From the NCBI GenBank assembly GCA_023460175.1, contig JAEWRC010000227.1, positions 1 through 15,332 of the forward strand: a stretch of 15,332 bases of DNA, given 5' to 3'. Both the position numbers and the translations under genes were made by a program. Every line of letters begins with the position of its first letter. Within the stretch, counting starts at the first letter, position 1. Shown piece after piece: positions 1-7,381 of the stretch. Below the pieces are notes generated by a model. That model did no database searches and was not told the DNA's origin. It worked only from the letters and a program-made list of their open reading frames with translations. The stretch is from Actinomycetes bacterium. GTDB lineage: Bacteria; Actinomycetota; Actinomycetes; Mycobacteriales; Mycobacteriaceae.

Positions 1-195
1 TGCAACCTCGCGCCCGGCCAGGAGCGGCCCGGCGCGCCCAACACCCACCGCCTGGTGCCGCCCGGCGGTTCGGTGCCCGGCGGCGTCGCCGGCAGCAACC
101 CGTCGATGCCCGCCGACCAGGGCCAGCAGGGCGGGGCGCAGCGTCCCACGCCCGGCGCGGGCACGGTGACCGTCACGCCGCGGCCGGTCGGCTGA
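1..195 (+). CDS. C-terminal fragment of a Pro/Gly-rich protein (possibly MCE family)
   Basis: The plus-strand frame is open from the first base and ends at the TGA at 193-195, giving the last 64 residues of a protein that starts outside the window. The fragment is low-complexity, rich in Pro, Gly, Ala and Gln, with one Cys near its beginning. No catalytic motif is visible. Proline-rich tails like this are common at the C-termini of mycobacterial MCE-family cell-envelope proteins, and the fragment's beginning (Cys-Asn-Leu, then Pro-Gly-Gln) is compatible with one, but I cannot confirm this from 64 residues. It is convergent with the dehydrogenase gene on the other strand, and the two stop codons are one base apart. 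No terminator hairpin is seen between them. Confidence 0.6.
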   Translation, partial: CNLAPGQERPGAPNTHRLVPPGGSVPGGVAGSNPSMPADQGQQGGAQRPTPGAGTVTVTPRPVG

Positions 196-196
196 C

Positions 197-1069
197 TCAG
201 CCGCCGACCATGCCGTGCAGCTCGGACAGCGTCCACGGCGCCGTGTCGTGATGATCGCGATAGCCGAGCAGCGTCGGGGTGGGCCGGTCGAAACGCCCGA
301 CGAAGCCGCCCGCGCCGATCAGGATCTGCCCGCTCACCGCTGAGGCGAGGTCGCTGACCAGGTAGGCGTACAGCGGTGCGACGTATTCCGGCGGCGCCAC
401 GTCGCGGGCGCCGTGCGTCGAGGCGTCGTCGAGCAGGCCCCGCCGATTGAGCTCGGTGATCTGCTGTTCGTAGTCGGGTCCGGTCGACAATCGGGTCTTG
501 GCGCCCGGGCACACCACGTTGGCCCGCACGCCGTGCTCGGCGAGCTCGGCCGCGATCGCCATCGTCAGGCCGTTGACCGCGCCCTTGCCGGCCGGATAGC
601 CGGTGCCGCCGTAGTCGCCGAGGAAGGCGAACGAGCTGGTGTTGACGATGGCCCCGGCGCCGCGGGCGACCATTCGCGGCGCGACGGCCCGGCAGGTGTG
701 GAAGACGGTGCCGAGGTGGGCGTCGATGAGCTCCTGGAACTGCGCGCCGGTGACGGTCAGGATCGACGAGCCCACGGGTTCGGCGATGCCGGCGCAGTTG
801 ACCAGGATGTCGGGTTCGCCGTGGGCGACCGCGGCGGCGTCCACCAGCGCCGCGGCGGTGCCTTCGTCCGACGGGGAGCCGGTGAAACCGGCGGCGGTAT
901 GCCCGCGCTCGCGGATGGCGGCCACGCTCTGCTGCACCGCGGTCTCGTCGCGCCCGTTGACCATGACCGCCGCGCCGAGGGCGGCCAGCAGCTCGCCGAC
1001 CGCCCGCCCGATGCCGCGGGTGCCGCCGACGACGACGGCCGACCGGCCGTCCAGTCGCGGTTCGCTCAT
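197..1069 (-). CDS. Short-chain dehydrogenase/reductase (SDR)
   Basis: This is a 290-residue classical SDR, an NAD(P)-dependent oxidoreductase that interconverts alcohols and ketones in the cytosol. The Rossmann nucleotide motif is GGTRGIG at residues 15-21, a variant of TGxxxGxG. Arg40 after the second beta-strand favours NADP(H). NCAG is at 91-94, the catalytic Ser at 145/146 and the YxxxK pair at Tyr158/Lys162. The position usually held by the structural Asn of the tetrad seems to be His118, in DAHLG. About 35 residues extend past the usual SDR end, after the GAGGF segment. I chose the ATG at 1067-1069 because everything upstream in frame is antisense to the neighbouring reductase and does not resemble an SDR. 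That ATG overlaps the reductase stop (ATGA), which implies translational coupling. The substrate is unknown. Confidence 0.9.
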   Translation of the reverse strand: MSEPRLDGRSAVVVGGTRGIGRAVGELLAALGAAVMVNGRDETAVQQSVAAIRERGHTAAGFTGSPSDEGTAAALVDAAAVAHGEPDILVNCAGIAEPVGSSILTVTGAQFQELIDAHLGTVFHTCRAVAPRMVARGAGAIVNTSSFAFLGDYGGTGYPAGKGAVNGLTMAIAAELAEHGVRANVVCPGAKTRLSTGPDYEQQITELNRRGLLDDASTHGARDVAPPEYVAPLYAYLVSDLASAVSGQILIGAGGFVGRFDRPTPTLLGYRDHHDTAPWTLSELHGMVGG

Positions 1070-1914
1070 TCGGGTATCCAGTCGAAGGTGTTCGGATCGG
1101 GACCCAGCCGGCCCGGGACGCCCTTGTCCAGCCCGCTGATGTCGGCCATGGTCTGCCCGTCGAGGGCGAAGTCGAACAGGCCGGTGTTCTCCTTCATCCG
1201 TTGCGGCGAGACCGATTTCGGGAAGACGATGTCGCCGCGCTGAACGTGCCAGCGCAGCACCACCTGGGCCGGCGTCTTGCCGAGGCGCTCGGCGATGGCG
1301 GTGATCGTCGGGTCGCCCAGCACCCGCCCCTTGGCGATCGGCGCCCAAGCCTCCGTGGCGATTTCGTGTTCCAGGCCGTAGGCGCGCACCTCGTCGTTGG
1401 GGTAGTACGGGTGAACTTCGATCTGGTTGACCGCGGGGACGGTCGCCGAACCCTTGGCCAACACGTCCAGGTGCGCGGGCAGGAAGTTCGAGACGCCGAT
1501 GCTGCGCGCGCGGCCGCTGGCGGCGAACTCCTCGAGCACCTTCCAGGTGGACAAGAAATCTCCGCCGTAGCGGGTGGGCAGCGGCCAGTGGATCAGAAAC
1601 AGGTCGACGTACTCGCTGCCCAGGGCGGCCAGCGTGGCGTCGAAAGACCTTCGGGCGGTGTCGGGTTCGTGATTCGAGTTGTTCAACTTGCTGGTCACGA
1701 AGACCTCGCTGCGGTCCAGCCCGGCGTCGCGGATCCCCTGCCCCACCCCGGCCTCGTTGCCGTACATCTGGGCGGTGTCGATGTGGCGGTAGCCGATCTC
1801 GAGGGCCTGGCGCACCGCGGTCGCGGTGTCCGCCGGCGGGATCTCGTACACCCCGAAGCCGAGCTGCGGGATCTGCGACCCGTCGTTGAGGGTGACGGTT
1901 CCAACGGTGCTCAT
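1066..1914 (-). CDS. Aldo-keto reductase
   Basis: This 282-residue cytosolic NADPH-dependent aldo-keto reductase folds as a single (beta/alpha)8 barrel and reduces aldehydes or ketones to alcohols. The full catalytic tetrad is visible: Asp46 and Tyr51 (in GYRHIDTAQMYGNE), Lys76 (TSKL) and His109 (IHWP). The C-terminal FPKSVSPQRMKEN segment is the usual contact to the NADP 2'-phosphate. The length is normal for bacterial AKRs of the Rv2971/2,5-diketo-gluconate reductase type. The ATG start at 1914 has a GGAGG ribosome-binding site four bases upstream (complement of 1919-1923). It is the first gene of a two-gene unit with the SDR, sharing four bases with it. Together they suggest carbonyl detoxification or interconversion of a hydroxy/keto metabolite. 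The actual substrate cannot be read from the sequence. Confidence 0.93.
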   Translation of the reverse strand: MSTVGTVTLNDGSQIPQLGFGVYEIPPADTATAVRQALEIGYRHIDTAQMYGNEAGVGQGIRDAGLDRSEVFVTSKLNNSNHEPDTARRSFDATLAALGSEYVDLFLIHWPLPTRYGGDFLSTWKVLEEFAASGRARSIGVSNFLPAHLDVLAKGSATVPAVNQIEVHPYYPNDEVRAYGLEHEIATEAWAPIAKGRVLGDPTITAIAERLGKTPAQVVLRWHVQRGDIVFPKSVSPQRMKENTGLFDFALDGQTMADISGLDKGVPGRLGPDPNTFDWIPE

Positions 1915-1988
1915 CGTGCCTCCAGGTCTCAGGTGTCCACCCGCAACCCTATGCGGGAATACCTCGGGTGCTCACCTGGTTGCACCCA

Positions 1989-2058
1989 GCGACGGTGGCG
2001 GATCTACCCCGGGCCCCATCAGAAACCGTCGCCACGAGCGACCACTCGCCGAGAGGCG
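1989..2058 (+). other. Candidate structured leader or small RNA
   Basis: This stretch precedes the intrinsic terminator on the same strand and can form two hairpins. One is an 8-bp stem, GCGACGGT (1989-1996) with ACCGTCGC (2025-2032), whose loop holds CCCCGGGCCCC. The other is CGCC-GAGA-GGCG (2047-2058), with a GNRA-type tetraloop. The segment GACGGTG (1991-1997) could alternatively pair with CACCGTC (2067-2073), giving two mutually exclusive folds. I do not recognise a known riboswitch class. It could be a small RNA ended by the terminator at 2077-2106, or just GC-rich structure. Confidence 0.25.
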
Positions 2059-2076
2059 TGAACCGACACCGTCCCG

Positions 2077-2106
2077 GCCGCCGAGCCTCGCGCTCGGCGG
2101 CTTTTT
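2077..2106 (+). terminator. Rho-independent terminator
   Basis: A perfect 10-bp GC-rich stem, GCCGCCGAGC (2077-2086) and GCTCGGCGGC (2092-2101), encloses a 5-base loop and is followed directly by TTTTT (2102-2106). The T tract makes it functional only on the plus strand. No recognisable protein gene precedes it on that strand, so it ends either an unannotated short RNA or read-through and antisense transcription from the reductase region. It lies 100 bases before the aldehyde dehydrogenase start. Confidence 0.8.
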
Positions 2107-2133
2107 CGTGGCCATTCCGGCACCCGGACGTGG

Positions 2134-2166
2134 GTGACATAGTCGACAATCTCTGTAAAACTGTCG
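2134..2166 (+). promoter_or_regulatory. Putative promoter and operator dyad for the aldehyde dehydrogenase gene
   Basis: A -35-like GTGACA (2134-2139) and a -10-like TAAAAC (2156-2161) are 16 bases apart, and RNA would start about 40 bases before the ATG. An inverted repeat CGACA-N13-TGTCG (2144-2148 and 2162-2166) is superimposed on the -10 region, where a repressor could bind. Both are inferred from the sequence only. Confidence 0.4.
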
Positions 2167-2205
2167 CAGTAACCACGTTTCCGAGTGCTTGTGAGGGTGT
2201 CGACG

Positions 2206-3690
2206 ATGACGAGTGTGCAGAACGAGACCGGTGTGTTGGCGGGCGAGCCGCGCATGCTGATCGACGGAGAGCTGACCGAGACCGCCGGCGGCGCCACGTT
2301 CGACGTGATCCACCCGGCCAGCGAGCAGGTCGCCGGCACCGCGACCGACGGCACCGTCGAGGACATGGCGCGCGCGGTCGGCGCGGCGCGGCGCGCGTTC
2401 GACGAGACCGACTGGTCGCGGGACAAGGACTTCCGCTTCAACTGCCTGATGCAGTTGCACGCGGCGCTGGAGAAGAACCAGGAGCGGCTGCGGCGCATCC
2501 TGATCACCGAGGTCGGTTGTCCGGTCACGGTCAGCGGCAGCCAGATCGAAAGCCCCATCGCCGAGGTCAAGCACTGGGCCGAGCACGGTCGGGACTTCGA
2601 CTACCTCGTCGACAACGGCGTGCACCAGACTCCCCTGGGCCCGGCCCGGCGCAAGCTGCACTACGAGCCCGTCGGCGTGGTGGGGGCGATCACCCCGTGG
2701 AACGTGCCGTTCTACCTCAACATCGCCGAGACCATCCCGGCGCTGATGGCCGGCAACACCGTCGTCCTCAAGCCCGCCCAGCTGACCCCGTGGTCGGGCA
2801 GCGAACTCGGCCGCATCGTCGCCGAGGAAACCGACATCCCCGCCGGCGTCTTCAACGTCGTGACCTCCAACGCCAACGAGGTCGGCGCCGCCCTGAGCGC
2901 CGACCCGCGGGTCGACATGATCACCTTCACCGGCTCCACGGCCACCGGCCGCGCCATCCTCGCCGCCGGCGCACCCACGGTGAAGAAGACCCTGCTGGAA
3001 CTCGGCGGCAAGTCCGCCCACATCGTGCTCGATGACGCCGACTTCAATTCCTCACTGCCGCTGGCGGCGATGATGGCCTGCGTCATGTCCGGGCAGAGCT
3101 GCATCCTGCCCAGCCGCATCCTGCTGCCGCGCTCGCGCTACGAGGAGGGCATCGAGATCCTCAAGACCAGCATGGCCAACTTCCCGGTCGGCGATCCCTG
3201 GACGGCGGGCAACATGCAGGGCCCGCAGATCAGCGAGACGCAGCGGCAGAAGGTGCTCGGGCTCATCAAGTCCGGCATCGACTCCGGGGCGCGGCTGGTC
3301 ACCGGCGGCGGCATTCCCGAGGCGCTGCCGGTCGGCTACTACACCGAGGCCACCCTGCTGGTCGACGTCGACCCGGACTCCCAGATCGCCCAGGAGGAGA
3401 TCTTCGGTCCCGTCCTGACCGTCACGCCGTATGACACCGACGACGACGCGGTCGCCATCGCCAACAACACCATCTACGGGCTGTCCGGCGAGGTCTCGAG
3501 CGCCGACGTCGACCGCGCGTTCTCGGTGGCCACCCGGATGCGCACCGGCAACGTCACGATCAACGGCAAGAGCCACTTCGGCATCGACTCGCCCTTCGGC
3601 GGCACCAAGCAGTCCGGACTCGGCTACCGCAACGGCAACCACGGCTATGAGGAGTACCTCGCGATCAAGACCATCGGCATGCCCGAGTGA
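2206..3690 (+). CDS. NAD(P)-dependent aldehyde dehydrogenase
   Basis: This 494-residue enzyme of the ALDH superfamily oxidises an aldehyde to the carboxylic acid in the cytosol. The key motifs are present: the general base Glu265 in LELGGKS, the nucleophile Cys299 in SGQSC (34 residues later, the spacing normal for the family), the NAD-binding PWN segment, FTGS and EEIFGP. Length and domain order are typical and the gene is intact. I chose the ATG at 2206 because GAGGG (2193-2197) sits eight bases upstream; an in-frame GTG at 2185 would add seven residues. The stop codon overlaps the GTG of the next gene (GTGA), so the two are probably translated together. Its natural aldehyde is not evident. 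The neighbouring reductase, SDR and Mo-hydroxylase suggest a wider oxidation pathway. Confidence 0.95.
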   Translation: MTSVQNETGVLAGEPRMLIDGELTETAGGATFDVIHPASEQVAGTATDGTVEDMARAVGAARRAFDETDWSRDKDFRFNCLMQLHAALEKNQERLRRILITEVGCPVTVSGSQIESPIAEVKHWAEHGRDFDYLVDNGVHQTPLGPARRKLHYEPVGVVGAITPWNVPFYLNIAETIPALMAGNTVVLKPAQLTPWSGSELGRIVAEETDIPAGVFNVVTSNANEVGAALSADPRVDMITFTGSTATGRAILAAGAPTVKKTLLELGGKSAHIVLDDADFNSSLPLAAMMACVMSGQSCILPSRILLPRSRYEEGIEILKTSMANFPVGDPWTAGNMQGPQISETQRQKVLGLIKSGIDSGARLVTGGGIPEALPVGYYTEATLLVDVDPDSQIAQEEIFGPVLTVTPYDTDDDAVAIANNTIYGLSGEVSSADVDRAFSVATRMRTGNVTINGKSHFGIDSPFGGTKQSGLGYRNGNHGYEEYLAIKTIGMPE

Positions 3691-4097
3691 GCGAGATCGC
3701 CGAGATCACCGCGCTGCTCAACCGCTACGCCCGCGCGGTCGACGGCAAGGACTGGGAGCTGTACCGCTCGGTGTTCACCGAGGATGCGCACATCGACTAC
3801 AGCTCCGCCGGTGCCGTCGTGGGGAATCGCGAGGAGGTGGTGCAGTGGTTCGCGGCCAATTTCGGTGTGCTGCCGTGGAGCATGCACTACATCACCAACG
3901 TCGAGGTGCTCGACTCCGACGGCGACACCGCCCGGGTGCGGGCCATGTTCTACAACCCCATGCAGTTGCCGGGGATGGCCGACACCAGCGCGTGCGGGGG
4001 CTACTACCACCACGAACTGGTGCGCACCCCGGACGGTTGGCGCAGCCGCAACCTGCGCGAAGAGAACGTCTGGTTCACCAACCGCCCGGGTGGCTGA
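3687..4097 (+). CDS. SnoaL/NTF2-like domain protein
   Basis: This small protein of 136 residues has one alpha+beta cone domain of the NTF2/SnoaL superfamily. The opening pattern, ALLNRYARAVDGKDWELY followed by FTEDAHIDY, is the first helix pair and strand of this fold. Hydrophobic strands with Trp, His and Tyr then line the expected cavity (MHYITNVEV, YYHHELVR, GWRSRN). Members include cyclases, ketosteroid isomerase-like enzymes, dehydratases and non-catalytic ligand binders, and I cannot choose among them. It begins with GTG at 3687, overlapping the aldehyde dehydrogenase stop by four bases (GTGA), which fixes the start and indicates coupling. It probably acts on the same substrate series as the dehydrogenase. 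Confidence 0.85.
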   Translation: MSEIAEITALLNRYARAVDGKDWELYRSVFTEDAHIDYSSAGAVVGNREEVVQWFAANFGVLPWSMHYITNVEVLDSDGDTARVRAMFYNPMQLPGMADTSACGGYYHHELVRTPDGWRSRNLREENVWFTNRPGG

Positions 4098-4128
4098 GAC
4101 AGTCCTGTACTCGCTGAAACCCAGCTAG

Positions 4129-4158
4129 TACGCTGCTGCTGAGCGAGTGCTTAGCAGC
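4129..4158 (+). promoter_or_regulatory. Putative promoter and shared 20-nt element upstream of the large subunit gene
   Basis: A -10-like TACGCT (4129-4134) is followed by the element CTGAGCGAGTGC-tt-AGCAGC (4139-4158). The same element, with only the two central bases changed, lies on the opposite strand upstream of the FAD-subunit gene. Here it also lies within an imperfect inverted repeat, GCTGCTGAG (4135-4143) and CTTAGCAGC (4150-4158), around a 6-base loop. It ends 36 bases before the large subunit ATG and would overlap the transcription start. The identity of any binding protein is unknown. Confidence 0.5.
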
Positions 4159-4194
4159 GCAGCCCGCTGCGTGACGAAATGGGGACGATTGCCG

Positions 4195-6573
4195 ATGGCT
4201 GAAACTGCTCTCGAGACCGACTCCCGGCCGGCCAGCCGGTATGCCGGCAGACGAGTGCCGCGCGTGGAGGACAACCGCCTGCTCACCGGGCACGGCACCT
4301 TCGTCGACGACGTCACGCGGCCGGGCATGCTGCACGCCTGCTTCGTCCGCAGCCCGTTCGCCCGCGCCAAGGTCAGCAAGATCGACGCCGCCGCCGCGCT
4401 GGCGCACCCGGGAGTCATCGCGGTGCTCACCGCCAAGGACATCAACCCCGACGTGCTCGAGGCCTGGCATGCGGTGGCGGGCAAGGACGTTCCCGACACC
4501 CCGCGCCCGCCGCTGGCCGAGGACGAGGTGAAGTTCGTCGGCGACCCGGTGGCCATCGTGATCGCCGAGGACCGCTACATCGCCGAGGATGCGCTGGAAC
4601 TGGTCGACGTCGACTACGAGCCCATGCCGGCCGTCGCCGACTTCACCAAGGCCGTCGAGGTGGCCGCCGAGCACGGCCACATCGTGCACGAGCAGTACCC
4701 GGACAACCAGGCCGGCGGGATGGCCGGCATGCCGCCGGACGAGGAGGTGTTCGCCGCCGCGGCCCACGTCGCCCAGGCGCACATCTATCAGCAGAGCTAC
4801 GTGCCGGTGCCGATGGAGACCCGCGGGTTGGTGGTCGAATGGCAGGCCGCCCCGGGCGAACTGACGGTGTGGGCCTCGACCCAGGCCCCGCACGAGTTGC
4901 GCGCGTTCACCGCCCGCCTGCTGGGCCTGCCGGCCCAGAACGTGCGGGTGATCATGCGCGACACCGGCGGTGGCTTCGGCCAGAAGGTCGTCCCGATGCG
5001 CGAGGACATGTGCATCCTGCTGGCCGCGCGCAAGGTGACCGGCCCGCTGAAGTGGATCGAGGATCGTCGCGAGAACCTGATGACGGCCGGCCAGGCCCGG
5101 CACGTCGACGGCAAGGTGCGGATGGCCTTCGACGCCGAGGGCGCGATCGTCGCGGGCGACATCGATTTCGTGCAGGACATCGGCGCCTACCCGACGCCGT
5201 ACCCGGTGCTGACCACCGCGGCCATCGGCATGTTCTTCCCCGGCCCGTACCGGGTGCCCAAGTGCAGCTTCAACTATCAGACGGTGTTCTCCAACACTGC
5301 CGGGCTGGCGGCCTACCGCGGCCCGTGGCAGTACGAGACGTTGTCGCGGGAGATCCTGCTCGACATCGCCGCCCGGCAGATGGACATGGACCCGGTGGAA
5401 CTGCGGCGTCGCAACATCCTGCGCGGCGACGAGATGCCGTACTTCAACCCCAACGGCATGCCGTACGACCACGTCGCACCGGCCGACACCTTCGAGCAGG
5501 CCGTGAAGATCCTCGACCACGAGGGCTTCCGCAAGGAGCAGCGCGAGGCGCTCGAGCAGGGTCGCTACATCGGCCTCGGCTTCTCGGCGTACATCGAGCC
5601 CACCGGCGCGGCCACCGGCCACCTCGGCACCGAGGGCGCGACCATCCGAATGGAGTCCACCGGCAAGATCAACGTCTACGTCAACGGCGGCTCGACCGGC
5701 AACAGCATCGAGACCACCGTCGTGCAGCTGACCGCCGACGCGCTGGGCGCCGACATCGAGGACGTGTCGAGCATCCAGGGCGACACCGCGGTGACCCCGT
5801 ACGGGGCGGGCACCCAGGGCAGCCGCAGCGGTCCCATGACCGCCGGCGCCGTAGAGGAGGCCGGCACCATCCTGCGTCGGCAGGTGACGGCGATCGCCGC
5901 GGCGATGCTGGGCGTCGAGGCCGGCGAGATCGAGCTGGCGAACTCGAAGGCCGGCGTCATCGGTGACGACAGCAAGAGCGTGAGCTTCGCCGACATCGCC
6001 TATCGCGCCTACTACGACACGGCCCAGCTGCCCCCGGGCACCTCGGCGCTGCTGGAGGCCACGGCGCGGTTCGTCTCGCCGCCGACGGCAATGATCCACT
6101 GGGCCAACGCGACTCACGCCTGCACCTGCGAGGTCGACATCGTCACCGGCCACGTGACGCTGAACCGCTACATCGTCAGCGAGGACGTCGGGCCGATGAT
6201 CAACCCGAACGTCGTCGAGGGACAGGTCGCGGGCGGAACGGTGCAGGGCATCGGTGGCGCGCTGCTCGAGCATCAGGCCTACGACGCCGACGGCAACCCG
6301 CTGTCGTCGACGTTCGTCGACTACCTGCTGCCGACCACCACCGAGGTGCCCAACATCGAGTTCGGCCACGTCGAGATCCCCGGCCCCGGCGTCGGTGGCT
6401 ACAAGGGCTGCGGCGAGGGCGGGGCCATCGGTTCCCCGCCGGCGGTCATCAACGCCATCAACGACGCGTTGGCCCCGCTGGGCGTCACCATCACGAAGAT
6501 GCCCGCCACCCCGGCCACGATCGTCGCGGCGATCGAAGAGGCCGCCCAGAAGACCCAGAGCAAAGGACAGTAA
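4195..6573 (+). CDS. Molybdopterin-binding large subunit of a xanthine dehydrogenase-family hydroxylase (not a true CO dehydrogenase)
   Basis: This is the 792-residue catalytic subunit of a molybdenum hydroxylase, which would insert water-derived oxygen into an aldehyde or heterocycle using a molybdopterin cytosine dinucleotide cofactor. It has GGGFGQK at residues 258-264 (Mo-cofactor contact) and the catalytic Glu741 in GCGEGGAIG, which activates the substrate-attacking ligand. The active-site loop reads AYRGPWQ (373-379). True form I CO dehydrogenase has AYRCSFR, with the Cys that carries the Cu-Mo cluster; form II has AYRGAGR. Neither is matched, so CO oxidation is unlikely. The ATG at 4195 has GGGGA (4181-4185) nine bases upstream; an upstream in-frame GTG at 4147 lies inside the presumed promoter element and was rejected. 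The partner subunits lie 1.3 kb downstream on the opposite strand. Confidence 0.92.
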   Translation: MAETALETDSRPASRYAGRRVPRVEDNRLLTGHGTFVDDVTRPGMLHACFVRSPFARAKVSKIDAAAALAHPGVIAVLTAKDINPDVLEAWHAVAGKDVPDTPRPPLAEDEVKFVGDPVAIVIAEDRYIAEDALELVDVDYEPMPAVADFTKAVEVAAEHGHIVHEQYPDNQAGGMAGMPPDEEVFAAAAHVAQAHIYQQSYVPVPMETRGLVVEWQAAPGELTVWASTQAPHELRAFTARLLGLPAQNVRVIMRDTGGGFGQKVVPMREDMCILLAARKVTGPLKWIEDRRENLMTAGQARHVDGKVRMAFDAEGAIVAGDIDFVQDIGAYPTPYPVLTTAAIGMFFPGPYRVPKCSFNYQTVFSNTAGLAAYRGPWQYETLSREILLDIAARQMDMDPVELRRRNILRGDEMPYFNPNGMPYDHVAPADTFEQAVKILDHEGFRKEQREALEQGRYIGLGFSAYIEPTGAATGHLGTEGATIRMESTGKINVYVNGGSTGNSIETTVVQLTADALGADIEDVSSIQGDTAVTPYGAGTQGSRSGPMTAGAVEEAGTILRRQVTAIAAAMLGVEAGEIELANSKAGVIGDDSKSVSFADIAYRAYYDTAQLPPGTSALLEATARFVSPPTAMIHWANATHACTCEVDIVTGHVTLNRYIVSEDVGPMINPNVVEGQVAGGTVQGIGGALLEHQAYDADGNPLSSTFVDYLLPTTTEVPNIEFGHVEIPGPGVGGYKGCGEGGAIGSPPAVINAINDALAPLGVTITKMPATPATIVAAIEEAAQKTQSKGQ

Positions 6574-6576
6574 AAA

Positions 6577-7272
6577 GTGGAGTTGGTCAACGAGTTTCGC
6601 GTCCCCGTTCCGATCGACCAGGCCTGGGAAGTGCTGACCGATGTCGAGCGCATCGCGCCGTGCATCCCCGGCGCCCAGCTGCTGTCGGTCGACGGCGACG
6701 CCTTCACCGGCGCGGTGAAGGTGAAGGTCGGCCCCATCACCGTGCAGTACCAGGGCAACGCGGCGTTCAAGGAGAAAGACGAGCAGGCCCACCGCGCCGT
6801 GATCAAGGCCAGCGGCAAGGAGACCCGCGGCCAGGGCAACGCCGCCGCGCTGGTCACCGCCGAACTCAAGGACGAGGGCGACTCCTGCACGTGCGTGCTG
6901 ACCACCGATCTGACCATCTCGGGCAAGGCCGCGCAGTTCGGCCGCGGGGTGCTCGCCGATGTGGCCGGCAAGCTCATCGACCAGTTCGCCGCGCGCTTGG
7001 AGGCCGATCTGTCCGGCACCTCCCCCGCGCAGACCGCATCGCTGTCGTCGGCGCCCGCCGGTGCGACGGCCGCTGCGGCGCAACCGAATACCCATGACGA
7101 CGACGCCGCCTCGCTGGATCTGCTCTCGGTGATCGCGGCGCCGATGGCCAAGCGTGCGCTGCCGGTGGCCGCCGGCCTGGTGGCGGGACTGGCGCTCGGG
7201 CTGCTGTTCGGCGGCCGGCGCTCGCGCCAGCCCCTGGTCGTGGTGCTGCCGCCGGGGGCCCAGCTCGGCTGA
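6577..7272 (+). CDS. CoxG-like SRPBCC protein with C-terminal membrane anchor
   Basis: This 231-residue protein belongs to the CoxG family. Residues 1 to about 145 form an SRPBCC (START-like) hydrophobic-cavity domain; the opening with VPIDQAWEVLTDVERIAPCIPGA is typical. An Ala/Pro/Thr-rich linker follows to about residue 185, then a tail anchor (about 195-213, ALPVAAGLVAGLALGLLFGG) flanked by Arg/Lys. In CO dehydrogenase systems CoxG recruits the enzyme to the membrane, and it has been implicated in passing quinone to it. Here it would tie the neighbouring Mo-hydroxylase to the respiratory chain, which is inference. It starts with GTG at 6577, three bases after the large-subunit stop. Its ribosome-binding site AAAGGA (6562-6567) lies inside the end of that gene, so the two form one operon. 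Confidence 0.88.
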   Translation: MELVNEFRVPVPIDQAWEVLTDVERIAPCIPGAQLLSVDGDAFTGAVKVKVGPITVQYQGNAAFKEKDEQAHRAVIKASGKETRGQGNAAALVTAELKDEGDSCTCVLTTDLTISGKAAQFGRGVLADVAGKLIDQFAARLEADLSGTSPAQTASLSSAPAGATAAAAQPNTHDDDAASLDLLSVIAAPMAKRALPVAAGLVAGLALGLLFGGRRSRQPLVVVLPPGAQLG

Positions 7273-7293
7273 CCCCCACGGAACCGGAAGTGC

Positions 7294-7329
7294 ACGAGGG
7301 CGGAGATTCTGCAGAATCTCCGCCCTCGT
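7294..7329. terminator. Perfect 36-bp palindrome, probable bidirectional terminator
   Basis: ACGAGGGCGGAGATTCTG (7294-7311) is followed without spacer by its exact reverse complement (7312-7329). As RNA it would form a stem of about 16 bp with a 4-base loop on either strand. It lies between the convergent CoxG-like and [2Fe-2S] subunit genes, the usual place for a shared terminator. No T tract follows on either side, which is common for mycobacterial hairpins. A protein-binding palindrome or a dispersed repeat unit is the alternative. Confidence 0.7.
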
Positions 7330-7381
7330 TGCGTTTGGATCACCGCCGTGTGGCCCACCGCGCCATGCGGCCGCCGTGGCG

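Noticed and set aside
1070..1348. An upstream extension of the SDR
   Set aside because: It is antisense-free but out-of-frame sequence of the reductase gene with Arg/Gly-rich translation; the Rossmann motif sits at the expected distance from the ATG at 1069.
1989..2060. Known actinobacterial RNA motifs such as 6C RNA or a riboswitch
   Set aside because: The C-rich loop has only runs of four C and I could not match a recognised consensus, so only a generic candidate is listed.
4195..6573. Annotation as CO dehydrogenase CoxL
   Set aside because: The active-site Cys loop AYRCSFR is absent; the loop is AYRGPWQ.
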